In this document: piece by piece, positions 23,762-34,792 of the stretch
Layout of the letters: the number at the start of each line of letters is the position of its first letter
How positions within the stretch are numbered: position 1 is the first letter of the stretch
DNA from: Erythrobasidium yunnanense
Taxonomy: Eukaryota > Basidiomycota > Cystobasidiomycetes > Erythrobasidiales > Erythrobasidiaceae
Assembly: GCA_001600175.1 (NCBI GenBank)
Contig: BCJC01000001.1
Location: 2,527,652 to 2,591,651, forward strand
Length of the DNA stretch: 64,000 bases
Direction of reading: 5' to 3'
Made by a program: the position numbers and the translations under genes
Notes under the pieces: model-generated
What the model was told of the DNA's origin: nothing
Database searches by the model: none
The model's input: the letters and a program-made list of their open reading frames with translations, nothing else

Positions 23762-25043
23762 TTACAGTCTGAAGTCTCTGAGCACGAGAGATGCCAGTGT
23801 CTCGACGATCTGATTCTCCTTGCTGTTTGCAACAGCTGAGGCGCCGCTGACGTCGCGAGCTAATGCTGGCGACGGCATCTCTTGTCCTCCGAAATATGAT
23901 GCTGCATTCTTTGGCCACTCTGTAGCGTCTGACTCGCAACATGCGCGTGTACAGCCGATCTTGATGCAGGTACTTCTGTGAAGGCTTCCTTTAGCGCTAT
24001 AGTCTCGCGGCAGCTGGCTCCCTTACAATTGAGTCCCAATCTGATCATGATGAAAGCCGTGTACAAGCCTGTACTTCCTCACGTCCCGCCATTTCTGTTC
24101 TACTAGTTCGCGGGCGTCCTCCTTTAAGAGCACATTTTGGTACTTCAAAGTGAGCTTGGGGAAGCAGCAGATTAAGCGACCACTATGTATCTTGTTCATG
24201 ACGACAGTCGAATGGAAAGCTTCGACATGATTATGGACCTATATAGATTCCATCTGAGTTGAGGTTGAAAGAGACAATGGGCGATTGTGCAGTTGACTGA
24301 CATTCATAGTCGGTATCAAGAAGTCGATATAAGGACCTCCGCCACGTTTGCGCAAGACTCTGCGCCTGAAGGAGGTCGAATGGGAACCATAGTAGCTTCG
24401 GATTGCCCCGTAGCCAGCGCGCTCAAGATCCTCGTTCTCCGCGTGGTAGCCGTAAGCAGAGAGAACTGCAAGAAGGGCTTCATGCATGATCTCTGGACAG
24501 AGGATATCGAGGTCGGAACTCCCAAACCAGTGATTGTTCATAATCTGCAGCGGAATCGAGCCCGAGATGATGGCTCCGTGCTCTTCCAGAGCGTCTAGCA
24601 AAGATCTTCGCACATCTAGTCAGTTAAGGCCAGCAGGCTGGCGTCCAGATTCTTGTCGTACTCGACACGTTCAAGAGGTACCCAGCGGGCTAGATGTCTA
24701 AGTGTGCGCTGTTTGAGTACTTGTTTCGAGGTAACGTGCAAAATGGAGCATGTCTGGCCGCAGGCTGAGAGCTGGAAAGCTGATTACCACAGAAGACCTG
24801 GTCGGAAAGTGCGCGTTTCACTCGATGGGAGAGAGAGAAGCAAAGGGTCGAAAGCTAATTTACAACTCGAATACTCTGGCCTTGTACCGCAATAGTACTA
24901 CGCTCATGTCTTTAAGTAGGTTTCTGTATCTAATGCTGCCTAGTAGCTCCGCCCAACCTTCGGTGCGTGAGGAAGAGACGAACCATCGCCAGATCCATGT
25001 AGCTAGCGATCTCAAACAGTATATTTCTAGGCAATTGCTGCAT
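23762..25043 (-). CDS. F-box-like/nucleotidyltransferase-like protein, array copy 3
   Basis: Exons 25043-24984, 24771-24662, 24605-24302, 24238-24027 and 23975-23762 give 299 aa. Landmarks are LPRNILFEIASYMDLAM, LSACGQTCSILHVTSKQVL, ISGSIPLQIMNN, SSDLDILCP, YIDFLIP and FHSTVVMNKIHSGRLIC. The tail has STCIKIGCTRACCES followed by about 55 residues ending VLRDFRL. Intron 1 is 212 nt, against about 55 nt in copies 1 and 2, and may hold an insertion. Copies 1 and 3 share the sequence CTACTACAATGCAG over the start codon. This is the most upstream member of the head-to-tail array; gaps between members are 266 and 273 bp. Confidence 0.75.
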
Positions 25044-25201
25044 TGTAGTAGTAGTTATACAGACACAACATAAAGGTCTCAGATTTTTCAGAAGGTCCTG
25101 CCTCGAATGTTTGGCAGGACGCGTTCCGGTCGAGCCGCCGGAGGTGCTAAATCGTCGTTACACTTTGCCTTTAACCTGAGAGCGCTGATTACCTGATTCT
25201 C

Positions 25202-26016
25202 CTACTTGTCGCCCTTCTCTCTTTCGTAGGGAGGGGGAGGACTCGATGGAATCTCTGGACGATGAGGTGCACTAGCGGAAGAAGCGTGAGAAGTGCGTTG
25301 TTCGAGGAAACGGCTGCTGCTTCTCTGTCTTTGTGGCTCTACCGTCGACAACACTTGTGCTGGCCGTCTGTATTCTGGGAAAAGAGACCCTTTCTCGTTG
25401 GGCGGATCGGTACGTTGCTGATGAGGCTTAGAAACCTGCTGAGGGGTACCCATACTGTGATACGCCGAGCCAGCCTGAACACTATGGTAGCCAGACAACC
25501 CTGATGCTAGTGAGCCATCTTTCGGATACGCATGGGCAGCCTGCTTGTTTCGTGCTTGTTGAGCCAGATAGTCTGCCAGCTCGCCTAGCGGTATATGGCC
25601 TGAAATCTTGTAATCCAGTAGGCGGAAGCGGAAAGGCACCTCGCCGTGCTTGCTTGACGCTTCAGGCGAAGGCAGCAGATACGGAGCTGAGCCTGCTTGT
25701 TGACCGGCGTGGGGTACTTGACTACTCCCGGTCTGCCCCATTGAATATTGATGAGGACCGTCCGCATGTAGACGCTGAGAGTCCGTTGCTGTCGGTCTAC
25801 TACGGGTGTCAGCTCGACTTTCGGGTGTGATGTACGAAGCGACACGCACTTCGGCTTGTAGTCAACCTTCAGCCCCATAGACTTCGAAAGTACCTTATTG
25901 CCCGCTATCAGCTCACCAACAGCGGGCTCCGCGACCCTCAGATGTGAGCCGAGCTTTCGTCGAGCCTGCTTCTTGAGCGTGTCGCGGAGCCTCGTCTTCC
26001 GTTGTTCGCGATCCAT
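25202..26016 (-). CDS. Orphan basic/Gln-Ser-rich protein
   Basis: Exons 26016-25850 and 25799-25202 (50-nt intron, phase 2) give 254 aa. The N-terminal 55 residues are basic and helical (KTRLRDTLKKQARRKLGS, VLSKSMGLKVDYKP). A short ordered-looking patch, FRFRLLDYKISGHIPLGEL, follows in the middle. The rest is Gln/Ser/Pro-rich and ends PSSPPPPYEREKGDK, which contains a PPPY motif of the kind bound by WW domains. No family was recognised. Confidence 0.55.
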
Positions 26017-26158
26017 GTTTAAGAGTCCACTGCTGGTCGCGAGGTAGAGGGGCAGCAGTCAGCAGCAGGAGCTAGCAGCGAGATGCGGTGTCAGCTTTGT
26101 CGGACGAGCTAAGCATAGCCTCAGTGTAATCTGAACACATTTTCTCTCGCTACAGGCA

Positions 26159-27855
26159 TCAGTAAGCAGCTCCACTAGAAGCATTGGTCACTTCTTCCTC
26201 CTTCTTGCCATCCATCGAAGTTCGTCTGCTCGGAGCTTTATTCGCTGTCACTTCCTCTGCTTTCTTCTTCTTTTCCTGCCTCCCATGAGCAGCGTCGTTA
26301 AATACTCTGGCGTATACCTCCGAGTCTTCTTCTGAGGAAAGATGCTCTTTGAAAACACTTTGTCTAATCTTAGACTTCTCTTTCCTCCCAGGTACCGGCT
26401 TGCATCTGATCCGCTTTGTTTCGATATCCGTGTGTGCAGCGCGGGCTGCTTTAGCTTGTGCTTCAGCTTCAGCTTCTGCACGTACTTGTGCCACAGCTTC
26501 AGCTTGTCTCTGTGCTTCCGCAGCGTCTTTATACGCCTGAACATCAACTGCTACCGGTCGATCAGTCGGCGGATAATGCACGCTTCGTGCTCTTCGTTCA
26601 GTCCTAGTATTCCGATCTATAGCATGCCTGAACGATTTTCTCCGGTAAAGTTTGGCAGGCGGTAATTTCGTTCTATCGATAAGCGCAAGGGGATCGTTCG
26701 CTGTATCTTGCTCGGATCCAGAGCCTCCGCGTGACTGAGGGTCTTCAGTGGGAGAAAAAGTAGGGTTAGAAGAAGACAGGCTCTCCATGCTGATGTTGGA
26801 GGACGAGGATTCAGGGGTGGACTTCCTGCTACTTCTCTTCCTTGTTGGGCGGAAGAGCTTTGTAATGAACGACCGATCAGATCTACTTTCGGATGACGAG
26901 CTCATGCTTCTACTTCGTCGCTTGCTACGCGAACTAGCAGGCGTGTATTGGCTTTCTCTGCTGCTTGTGGATGTGGAGCTTCCAGACGAAGCGTCTGATG
27001 ATGAGGGTGAGGCACTGTATGAAGTCGACCTGGATGTTCTCCTACGGCTCGAGTCGCGCGCCGGCTGAGCCGATCCATCTCGTCGCTTTGATCTTTTCTT
27101 TGGCACTTTCTCCGGAGGCGGATTGAAGAAATCGTCGATGTATATCTTCGGATCCGGTATCGGCACACCTAAGCGGTATTCTTTCGTGCCTACGTTGAAA
27201 GTGGCTTGCAGCGGCTGCTGATCGCTAGGCGGTGACGATGACTGAGATCGGGACTGTCTTCGAGGCTTCCGGACTCGTATATCAGGCATAGACACATCCG
27301 AGCCAGACGAAGAACAGGTCGAGCAGTTCGAAGATCTGCACGAGCAGTTGCTATCGCAAGAGGATGAATTTGAATCGTCTTTCCTTCGGAAAGCTTTCTT
27401 ACGTGCCTTCTTGTTGGCGTTGAGGTCCTCGAATAGATGATCGTATGCGCTTGGATCGGCGATGTAATCTTTAGCATTGACTTTAGGTTCAGCTGGCTTC
27501 CGCTGCTTCCGGCTTCTATAGCGCTCTTTGCGCCGTCTGCGTTCGGCGTTCCGCTGCCTCACAAGAGGGACGTCTTCGTACCTGCGCCCATACATCAGCT
27601 CTATCCTTGACGAAGACGCATGTACACTACTCACTCCCCGCCGTCCAGCCTATGCGACAACTTGACCTTGCCCATCCAAGGTGCTTTGTCCCTTATGAAC
27701 TTCTGTAGTGGTTTCGACAAGTTGTGCACTATCACATCTCTTAGTAGTTCCGGCGCGAGCTGCGCAGCGTCTTCAGCGAGATTCTGCAGTCTTTTGCGGG
27801 TAGCGGGTCGAAGAGCACGGTGCATGGCTCTGCGTGTCGCATAGCGTTCGGACAT
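26159..27855 (-). CDS. Ser/Arg-rich low-complexity protein, orphan
   Basis: Exons 27855-27635 and 27581-26159 (53-nt intron, phase 2) give 547 aa. The first ~70 residues are a basic helical domain (ATRRAMHRALRPATRKRL, APELLRDVIVHNLSKPL). Next come RRRRKERYRSRKQRK, a Cys/Ser patch (CDSNCSCRSSNCSTC), long Ser/Arg stretches and an Ala/Gln/Glu coiled-coil-like run (AEAVAQVRAEAEAEAQ). The composition resembles SR-type or nuclear scaffold proteins but no RRM is present. No family was recognised. Confidence 0.55.
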
Positions 27856-28150
27856 GCTGAGGGAGCGTACGATGGACTCTGAGCTGATTAGTGGACGCTG
27901 AATGGTCAGTCGCAGAGGAGGGTTGCAAAGCTTTTGGTCAGGCTATGTTCGCTGTTTGACGGCATGGACGTTTTAGCATTGGAGCAACTTCTGTTCGCAT
28001 TCGCAGGAGGGCATATGTAGGTAGCTTGAAGCTGGTGTAATCAAATGGTAGGAAGAAGAGGAGCGAATAACCTCCTCCAGACCAAGAGCGTGGCGTAATC
28101 TTACCCCTTTCCTCTGCTCTCATTCACTGGATGCTCACTCACCTTGTGTG

Positions 28151-30469
28151 ATGGGCCGGCTCGCTTCTGATGGCAACGACGCGCTTCTCATCACAAAATT
28201 GAAGGTGCTCCTGTAAGCTCATCCTCAAAACACCTTACAAAGGAAGCATCCAATGTATTGATCCTGTGTTTTAAGACGGAAAGCATTCGACAAGCCTGAT
28301 GACGAGAAACACCATACACCACCTCCCATTGCATCATACGACAACTTTGTCAAGCTCTTGGACGTGGATGACCCAGTTGCACAACGAGCTATCGAGATCC
28401 TAGCAGAAGATGTCTTCAAAGTCGCAAGGCGGCGGAAGAGGACCATAGACATTGCGAGGCAGTCACAGCCATCATCAACATCATCGACAACGCGCAATGT
28501 ATGGAGTCTGACAGCTCTTGACCGCGATGAACATGAAGAACGGCCCGAGACCGACGTTGCAAGAAACTTGAGAGAGGCATTGGAAGCAGCTGAACATATG
28601 AGACAGAATAGAGGAAGAGAGATGGAGGAATACGATGCCATCATAGCAGATGCTCAGCGAAGAGTCGCTTCTCCCCTTCCCATCCATGCTCCAGCTACAA
28701 ATGATCAATTGGACAACAACGATGCAGCTGCAGCAGATAGCTGGGAGACCTTCTATGCTACTCATGATAGCTCAACTACTGCGCCCTGGAGACGGAATCT
28801 CAGGAATTTCAATAATGCCCCCAGCACGACTATCTTCGATAGCCAAGATTGGCCGGATCTCAATTCTTCAGTCTCTGCTTCTGCTTCTTCAGCCGCTAGA
28901 CAACTGGCATGGGCCACCGATGGAAATCCTAGTAGTAACAGAAGACCCAACCGTAGTCGGCGGCGTATACAAGAATCGGACACTGAGTCTGAAGCAGATG
29001 ATATTACAGGAGGATGGGGAGATGGATTCATGCCTGCAGGCTGGCGGGAGACAGAAGCGGATATCCTGTCTGCGCTCGGGCGCAACCAGAACGAGCCCGG
29101 CAGGTCCCTCACGCAGGGCGAGCATCGAAGAATGCTGAATATGGACAGAGCGCTCACCCGCACACAAGATGCACGCGATTCTCCAACCTCAGCATCGTCG
29201 TCTTATACCACATCAAGTCTAGCGAATCGAGCACTTCAACCGTCATCAGCGGCTGTCCGGCATGCTGTGATTGAGCGCATAGAACGCAGAAGGAGAGAAA
29301 GGGACGAAGCCGAAGCAGATGCGGCACAACGACAATTGGAGTTCGAGAGGGCTATGCTCAGTGCTGGATGGGAGGCTCGCGCACGTACGGCTGGTAGCGC
29401 GACAGCAGCTGGTACGGCTCCAGAAGAAGCGGCAAATGAAGGGAACGCTGGAACGGAAGTGCCGCCGAGCGTCTTCCATGCGCCCTCGACATCTTCAATA
29501 CGAGCTTCGTTAGCTCGGAACGACAGTAGTGGGATACGCAGATCTCGACCTCTCCCAACCTCGTTCACATCATCATCGAGTACTTCAGCAGGCGCTCTCA
29601 TCACACGGCGTGCGGATCCATCTCTGCCTAATGCAGATGCCCCAGCTCCTGGTGAATCGAATACAAGCACGGCCGCTCATGCCGATACTCGCACACTGCG
29701 CGATTCATACGACCTCATCAGTGGAAGATATGGACTCGATTCAGTGATCGTCCCTTCTCCTTCTCCCACGTCAAGTCTGCAGCGCAACACCTCAATCCGT
29801 CGATCAGGGTTTCATGCCTCTCCCCAGTCTTTAAGACGCACTTCTTCATTCTCATCGACTTTCCCAAGGACAGCACAGAATCCTCTCTCTGCATCCGCTC
29901 CCGCTTCATCGTCAGCATTAGCAACCAACGCTGCACCCTCTGGCAATATCGCCGAGCGAGTAGAGCATACTCATGCTGCGCGTAATGAGTTTGAAGCTTT
30001 CTCGAGTCGTGCTAGAAGAGCTGCTAGGGAGGCTCGAGAGGCATCTGCGGAAGCTAGAGGCCATGATACACCGAGACCGAGACCGGGAGTGGGAGACGGG
30101 GATGAAAGCCAATTCCCACCTCTTGAGAGGCTAGCGGGAGACGCAGAGAATGTTTCTGAACTACTTGGCTCATCATCCACAGCAGCTGCCTTGAGCAATA
30201 ATGGTGCCGTGACAGATGATCCGAGTCGATACCTTCGCCCTCCTGGGGCGCCCATCATCTCACGCCGGCAGTATCCAATCGGGAGAAGCTCTTCCTCTTC
30301 CTCTTCTGTCAGACAAGTGGCAGATGGCGGGTCTTCGCAATCACAGCCTATCGTCATACGCTGGCCATCTGCTACTGTCCCTGATGCTGCCATCGAGATA
30401 CATGATACACGCGCAGATGTAGACGACCAGCTTCTCTCCCTTCCTGAATTCCTGGGCGAGCTGCCGTAA
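28151..30469 (+). CDS. Large Ser/Ala/Arg-rich protein of unknown function
   Basis: A first exon at 28151-28212 joined to 28276-30469 gives 751 aa in perfect phase. The long open frame alone has no ATG near its beginning, so the upstream exon is needed. The N-terminal ~75 residues look ordered: DALLITKLKVLLRKAFDK, PIASYDNFVKLLDVDDPV and RAIEILAEDVFKVARRRK, which suggests a small helical domain. The rest is disordered, with repeated helical islands rich in Arg/Glu (AVIERIERRRRERDEAEAD, FEAFSSRARRAAREAREAS). The last ~35 residues (IVIRWPSATVPDAAIEIHD and LSLPEFLGELP) may form a conserved end. It is divergent from the 27855 gene. No family recognised. Confidence 0.6.
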
Positions 30470-31378
30470 CCTCTCGTCAAGTCGTTATATAGTCCATTGG
30501 TCTTGCAGTACACGATGCAGTTATCGAAGTAGTTGACGGACTGTTGTTGTCGCAAGTAAGGCTTCGTTTGATAGCTAAAGACAGTATAGCAACGCAAGAG
30601 ACATGAAAGACAACAGCAAACAGCTCTCTACTGCAATCGTAGCTCTTTCTCTAGAGCATTCGCGGTTCTGCAGATACTCCGAGCCGGACCCAATTTGCGC
30701 GCGTGTCTCTTGCTCGAGCTTATCCTTGTTGCTGGGTCACCTTCGACCAGCGAAGGTAAATTAACCTTATGCTTGCATACTAGAGAAGATCCAGTAGAGC
30801 TGCCGGGATGGAGCGCCCGTTCCTATCTACAGAAATCATGCAATCGCAGCGCCCAGGCGGCCGTGACAAGACTACGATATGCAGGATTGTCATTCGCAAG
30901 CTGCTTCTATCTTGTCTATTCGACGACTAATAACCTCCAATCTACGACTGCCCATCGACAGCAAGCACAAAGCTTGAGCAACCATCATCATCAGCGCAGG
31001 CCTTCGCCGAATTATAAGCACGGAATAGTCCAAGAGCCTAGCCCAACCGTCGACTCGTCAACTGCTGTACTCCCGAGACTACTACCTTTGTCTCTCATCT
31101 CGTTCTACATCTTCTAAGTCCGACCGGATCTCATTCTCATCTCATCATCCACCATCACTGCATTACGCGCCGACTCGGATCTCGGACTGCGACTAAACTA
31201 GCCCCTATTCTCCTCCTGGTTAGCAAGGAGCAACTGAAGTGCGAGGTCCTGCAAAGCCCTGCCACAGTGATTTGGTGGACCCTCGTCCTGCTCTTCGTCC
31301 AATCGCCTTCTTGTTGATTCCGTCCGAACTCCTTGTTCCAACCCATTCCAGACTAGACTAGACTAGAGACTCCTCACC
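30470..31378. other. Intergenic region and probable 5' UTR
   Basis: About 910 bp before the alpha/beta hydrolase. The 3' part is pyrimidine-rich, with short tandem GACTA units near 31350-31366 just upstream of the start codon. Open frames here have no coding character. Confidence 0.5.
31350..31366 (+). repeat. Short tandem repeat (GACTA)3
   Basis: Three GACTA units stand head to tail directly before the start codon of the hydrolase at 31379, inside the presumed 5' leader. This is a simple microsatellite with no known role. Confidence 0.55.
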
Positions 31379-32795
31379 ATGCCCTTCGTCGAGCTATCGT
31401 CCAAAACCAGTCTACATTACCAGTTCCATCGAGGAGGACAGGTCGTCAATGATCTGGACAGCAGCAAGAATACTGTCGTATTCCTACATGCAATATACAC
31501 GTCGTCAGAGGCAAGCACACTGCCTCTGCATCCCACGTCCGAGCATGTCTGACGCTCTGTACGCAGTCCTGGAGACCTCAGCTCGACGACCCTCGCTTGA
31601 ACTCGCTATACAACCTAGTAACCTTCGACCAGAAGTGTGCGTGAAAACTCTGCATCAGCTTATGATACGTATCTGACGCGCTTTGATGTGGACTTGACAG
31701 ACCACGGAAAAAGCACAGGAGTGACAAAACTTGGATACAACTTCCAGGATGCAGCAATGGACATTGCAGAAGCTATGGTGAGCTAGTCTCACCTAGATGT
31801 ACTATGAAACGTAGCTTATCTGTCTACCAGGACAAAATCGGGATCCCACCTGCGCATTTCATCGGAGAGAGCAGTACGCTTACCCATCTCTCCAAGACTC
31901 ATCCCTTCTACTAATTTGCCTTGTGCTCGCAGACTTCGGCTGTCGACCCCTCGTGCATCTAGCGACGCTCCGCCCCGACCTTATGCGTTCCTTCGTCCTC
32001 ATATCACCCGGTGTGATAGGGTCCGAGTCAGAGGACACAAAAGCGACTCTGAGAGAAATCATGGAGGGAATGATGGCTGCCAATAGACTGTATCAGAGTG
32101 GAAGCGTGCCCGAGGAAGACGTGCATCTCCCAAGGGAGTTCAAGATCGCTTATGGGAATTATCACTTCTCGCAGGTGAGTTGGAAGCGAGGCCTTAACCG
32201 AGCACTGCAGCCACACTGAGCGTTTCTTGCTGACTTTACTTCTCTGCCTCTTTCGTCTTCATTGTCGGTCTTTCCCTTCCCGATAATCGGCATGAACCCC
32301 CACCCTCTACCTTGTCTATTCATAATCCTCTATCTTCTTCACGTTACGTTGGAATGCTCTCCGTAACTTTCTCTCACAGGTCCTCCCACCCGAAGAGATC
32401 GACAGAGAGCTCGAGCACATGGAGAAATACCATGCTCGTGCACCTCCCGAGCAGAACTTCGAAATCAAGTCGATGCACATCCACCAGAGCGACATTCCCG
32501 GAGTGGAGAAGATCACTATGCCTGTGGTGCGTCTCCTTCTCTTTGCAAGCTCTTACAGAAAAAGAAGTGTGCTGATGATTTTGTGTGCGGTCGAAAGCTT
32601 CTGCTGCGAGGATCGAGGAACGAAACGAATGAGAGCTTCGTGTCTGAAGAACTGTGGAAGAACGCGTAAGCTCGAGCGATCTCGTCACTTCAGCCGATGC
32701 ATGCTGAGCTTTATCTACGATCTGCCTTGTGCAGGCTTGTCAACTCCTCAAACCTGGAGTTCCACTATATCCATGGAGCACCTCTGAGAGCGTAA
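31379..32795 (+). CDS. Alpha/beta hydrolase
   Basis: Exons 31379-31510, 31567-31636, 31701-31777, 31831-31873, 31933-32174, 32380-32526, 32598-32665 and 32735-32795 give 279 aa. The fold signature is clear: TVVFLHAIYTSS (strand with the oxyanion region), NLVTFDQKYHGKSTG, then the nucleophile elbow FIGESNFGCRPLVHLA (G-x-S-x-F-G). Later comes ITMPVLLLRGSRNE, the usual strand before the acid residue. The first intron is GC-AG (GAG|GCAAGC, 56 nt); no GT donor restores the frame to the next exon. The expected C-terminal catalytic His is not obvious before the stop at 32795. The last exon may instead splice at AGAGC|GTAAGC to a further exon downstream. Substrate unknown. Confidence 0.8.
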
Positions 32796-34118
32796 GCTCA
32801 TCCATTTCCACGCAACTTACGCGCAGTCAGCTGAGTTATGCATCTGATCAGAAATGCTTGTTTCCCTTATCTCGTGACGAGAGTGAGTGGTTGACTTCAG
32901 GCCTGCTCTTCGGCTTGTCATGCTAAGCGTCTTTGCTGTAATCTTGTTCACAGTTCCTCGTTGGCTGGCTTGCAAAGAACTCAGGCGGGAAACAGAGGTT
33001 TGCAAAAGCCTAGAGCCAGCCAGACCAAAAACGTTCACGGCCAAATTTTCACGAAAAACGATCTGACCGCTAGAGCGGGATTTTGTAACGACGATTCGAC
33101 GCAATAACGACCTAACGAGAAAGGAGTCACTAGACGGTCTTTCGGGGATAAGGAATGTGCGATATGTAACACTAAGGAAGGATACACGTCTTCCAGCCAT
33201 CGATATGTTGTGCTTCGTCTGGTTTTCGTTTTCCTTTCTCTTCTTTACTTCCCTTCATACGGGCTTTCTGTCGCTGGCGACTATTTTCGATTTTGGTATC
33301 TCTGTTGATCAGTAGATACACAGGAAGCGGGCTTACTTTGCAAGCACCATTGAGTGCCTCATTTGGGTGTCTTATTTAGAGGATTTTGTCTGTCAGGTCG
33401 TGCGTTGCAATCGAAACAAGAAGAGAGACTGTGATGGCAGGGGCTGACTGCTTCCATTATCATCGCTGCACTCAAGGCTCATGCTACTGACCCCAATGCT
33501 CAACGCTGGTGGTGAGTCGGACTGGGCGTCGGGGTTCCAGGTCAGTCGGATCGATCTAGCAAAGGTCCAGCAAGGGCACGCAGGCAGATGGCAGTTCCCT
33601 GCAACATGGTTGAGCCGATGCCCACGGGCTCCACTGAAGATAGGTCATTCGAGCATGTCTTATCTTCTGACGATGCCTTTGAGGAGTGGGCGGGCCAGCA
33701 GGAGTTACAAGTCCTTAAGTTGGTCAGAATAAGATGGATGTAGCTGGAAGTCCTGCAGTCGTGGTCTGGAAGCGGGTCTTTTGACATCGCGAAAAGGGGC
33801 CGGATTAACATTGAAGTCTTGGTCTCACCTGTGCAGCTTCGTTGGTAATCGAGAATAGAAGAGATGCTGGCTTCAGCTGCTGCAAGCGTGCTGCTTGGTG
33901 ATTAACTACGGAGGGCGAAGCCATTGAGTCGTGAAAAGCTTCAGGCTGAGGACGGAGTCGTAACAAGATATTGACCGAGTATTACAACAGTCTTGAATGA
34001 GACAATGTTCGCTGGCGGATGTCTCGCTCGAGTCTTCCTAAACCAGCCGTAAGGTGCGAATTGGCGATATGTGCTGATCCCTCTACGGCATATGCTTGCT
34101 TGTGGCGTGCGATAGCTT
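32796..34118. other. Long intergenic region
   Basis: About 1.3 kb between the hydrolase and the NDUFA13 gene. An extra 3' exon of the hydrolase could lie near 32850-33100. I found no other coding frame, RNA gene or clear repeat. Confidence 0.45.
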
Positions 34119-34616
34119 CTATAAGACGACGATTGTAGATGGTGTGTATCGCTTGTTATAGTAGACCGACTTTCCAGCTTCCCATCCTCTGGCGGACGAG
34201 CATAAGAGGTCAGCTTCGTCGTATATATGTCAAGCCGTAGGTGCACCCACTCTACGTCCTTCATGATTTCCTTTTCCCTCGCCGTCGCTGCTTCGCTCCT
34301 TCTGTATACATCCCTGTCGCCTTCTGCCATGATGAGCGGGACGAGGTGAATCCTCGACCATGTCTTTTCCCGCTGGAGCTCGCTGGAGACCACGATACAC
34401 TACAGCTCAGCATATACTCATCGAAGAAACAATGGACGCAGCCCACCGCTTCTCCAGGTTGCCTTTGCCCATCCTCCAGAATCCGAATGCACACACGCCA
34501 AAGACGCCAGCAAAGACGAGGGCTCCTCCTGGACCGCGCACTGGCAAGTTGCGACGATAGCGAATCTGCTCAAACCCGCCTGGCGGTGGTAGATCCTGGC
34601 CGTGTATATTCGCCAT
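34119..34616 (-). CDS. NADH dehydrogenase (complex I) subunit NDUFA13/GRIM-19
   Basis: Accessory subunit of respiratory complex I in the mitochondrial inner membrane. Exons 34616-34447, 34382-34251 and 34188-34119 give 123 aa, typical for the family. The N terminus has QDLPPPGGFEQIRYRRNLP, then the single membrane helix (LVFAGVFGVCAFGFWRMG). TWSRIHLVPLIMAEGDRDV and EKEIMKDVEGWEAG follow, and the end KSVYYNKRYTP matches the usual C terminus. Both introns fit phase 2. The gene sits just downstream of the large MDR gene on the same strand (177 bp gap). Confidence 0.93.
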
Positions 34617-34792
34617 GGTTTGGGAAAGGTGATGGTATGAGACTGAGAGACTAGAACCCCTATGTTACCGACAACAAGCTGGCTATCAATATGATCTAGA
34701 GTACAGCGTAATGAATGAGAAATGGAGTATGCTTGTACAGTTCTATCTCCAATTAGGTACCGAGTGAATATGAGATCGTCCGAATATACTTG

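Noticed and set aside
21210-25043. Reading the tandem array as transposon-borne
   Set aside because: I found no transposase, reverse transcriptase, terminal repeats or target-site duplications around the copies. Five conserved introns per copy argue against retrocopies.
30695-31117. 140-codon plus-strand frame upstream of the hydrolase
   Set aside because: Composition is not coding-like, there is no family motif, and it lies in a pyrimidine-rich leader region.
33481-33811. Short overlapping frames in the 32.8-34.1 kb gap
   Set aside because: They are under 90 codons, lack motifs and have no consistent splice partners.
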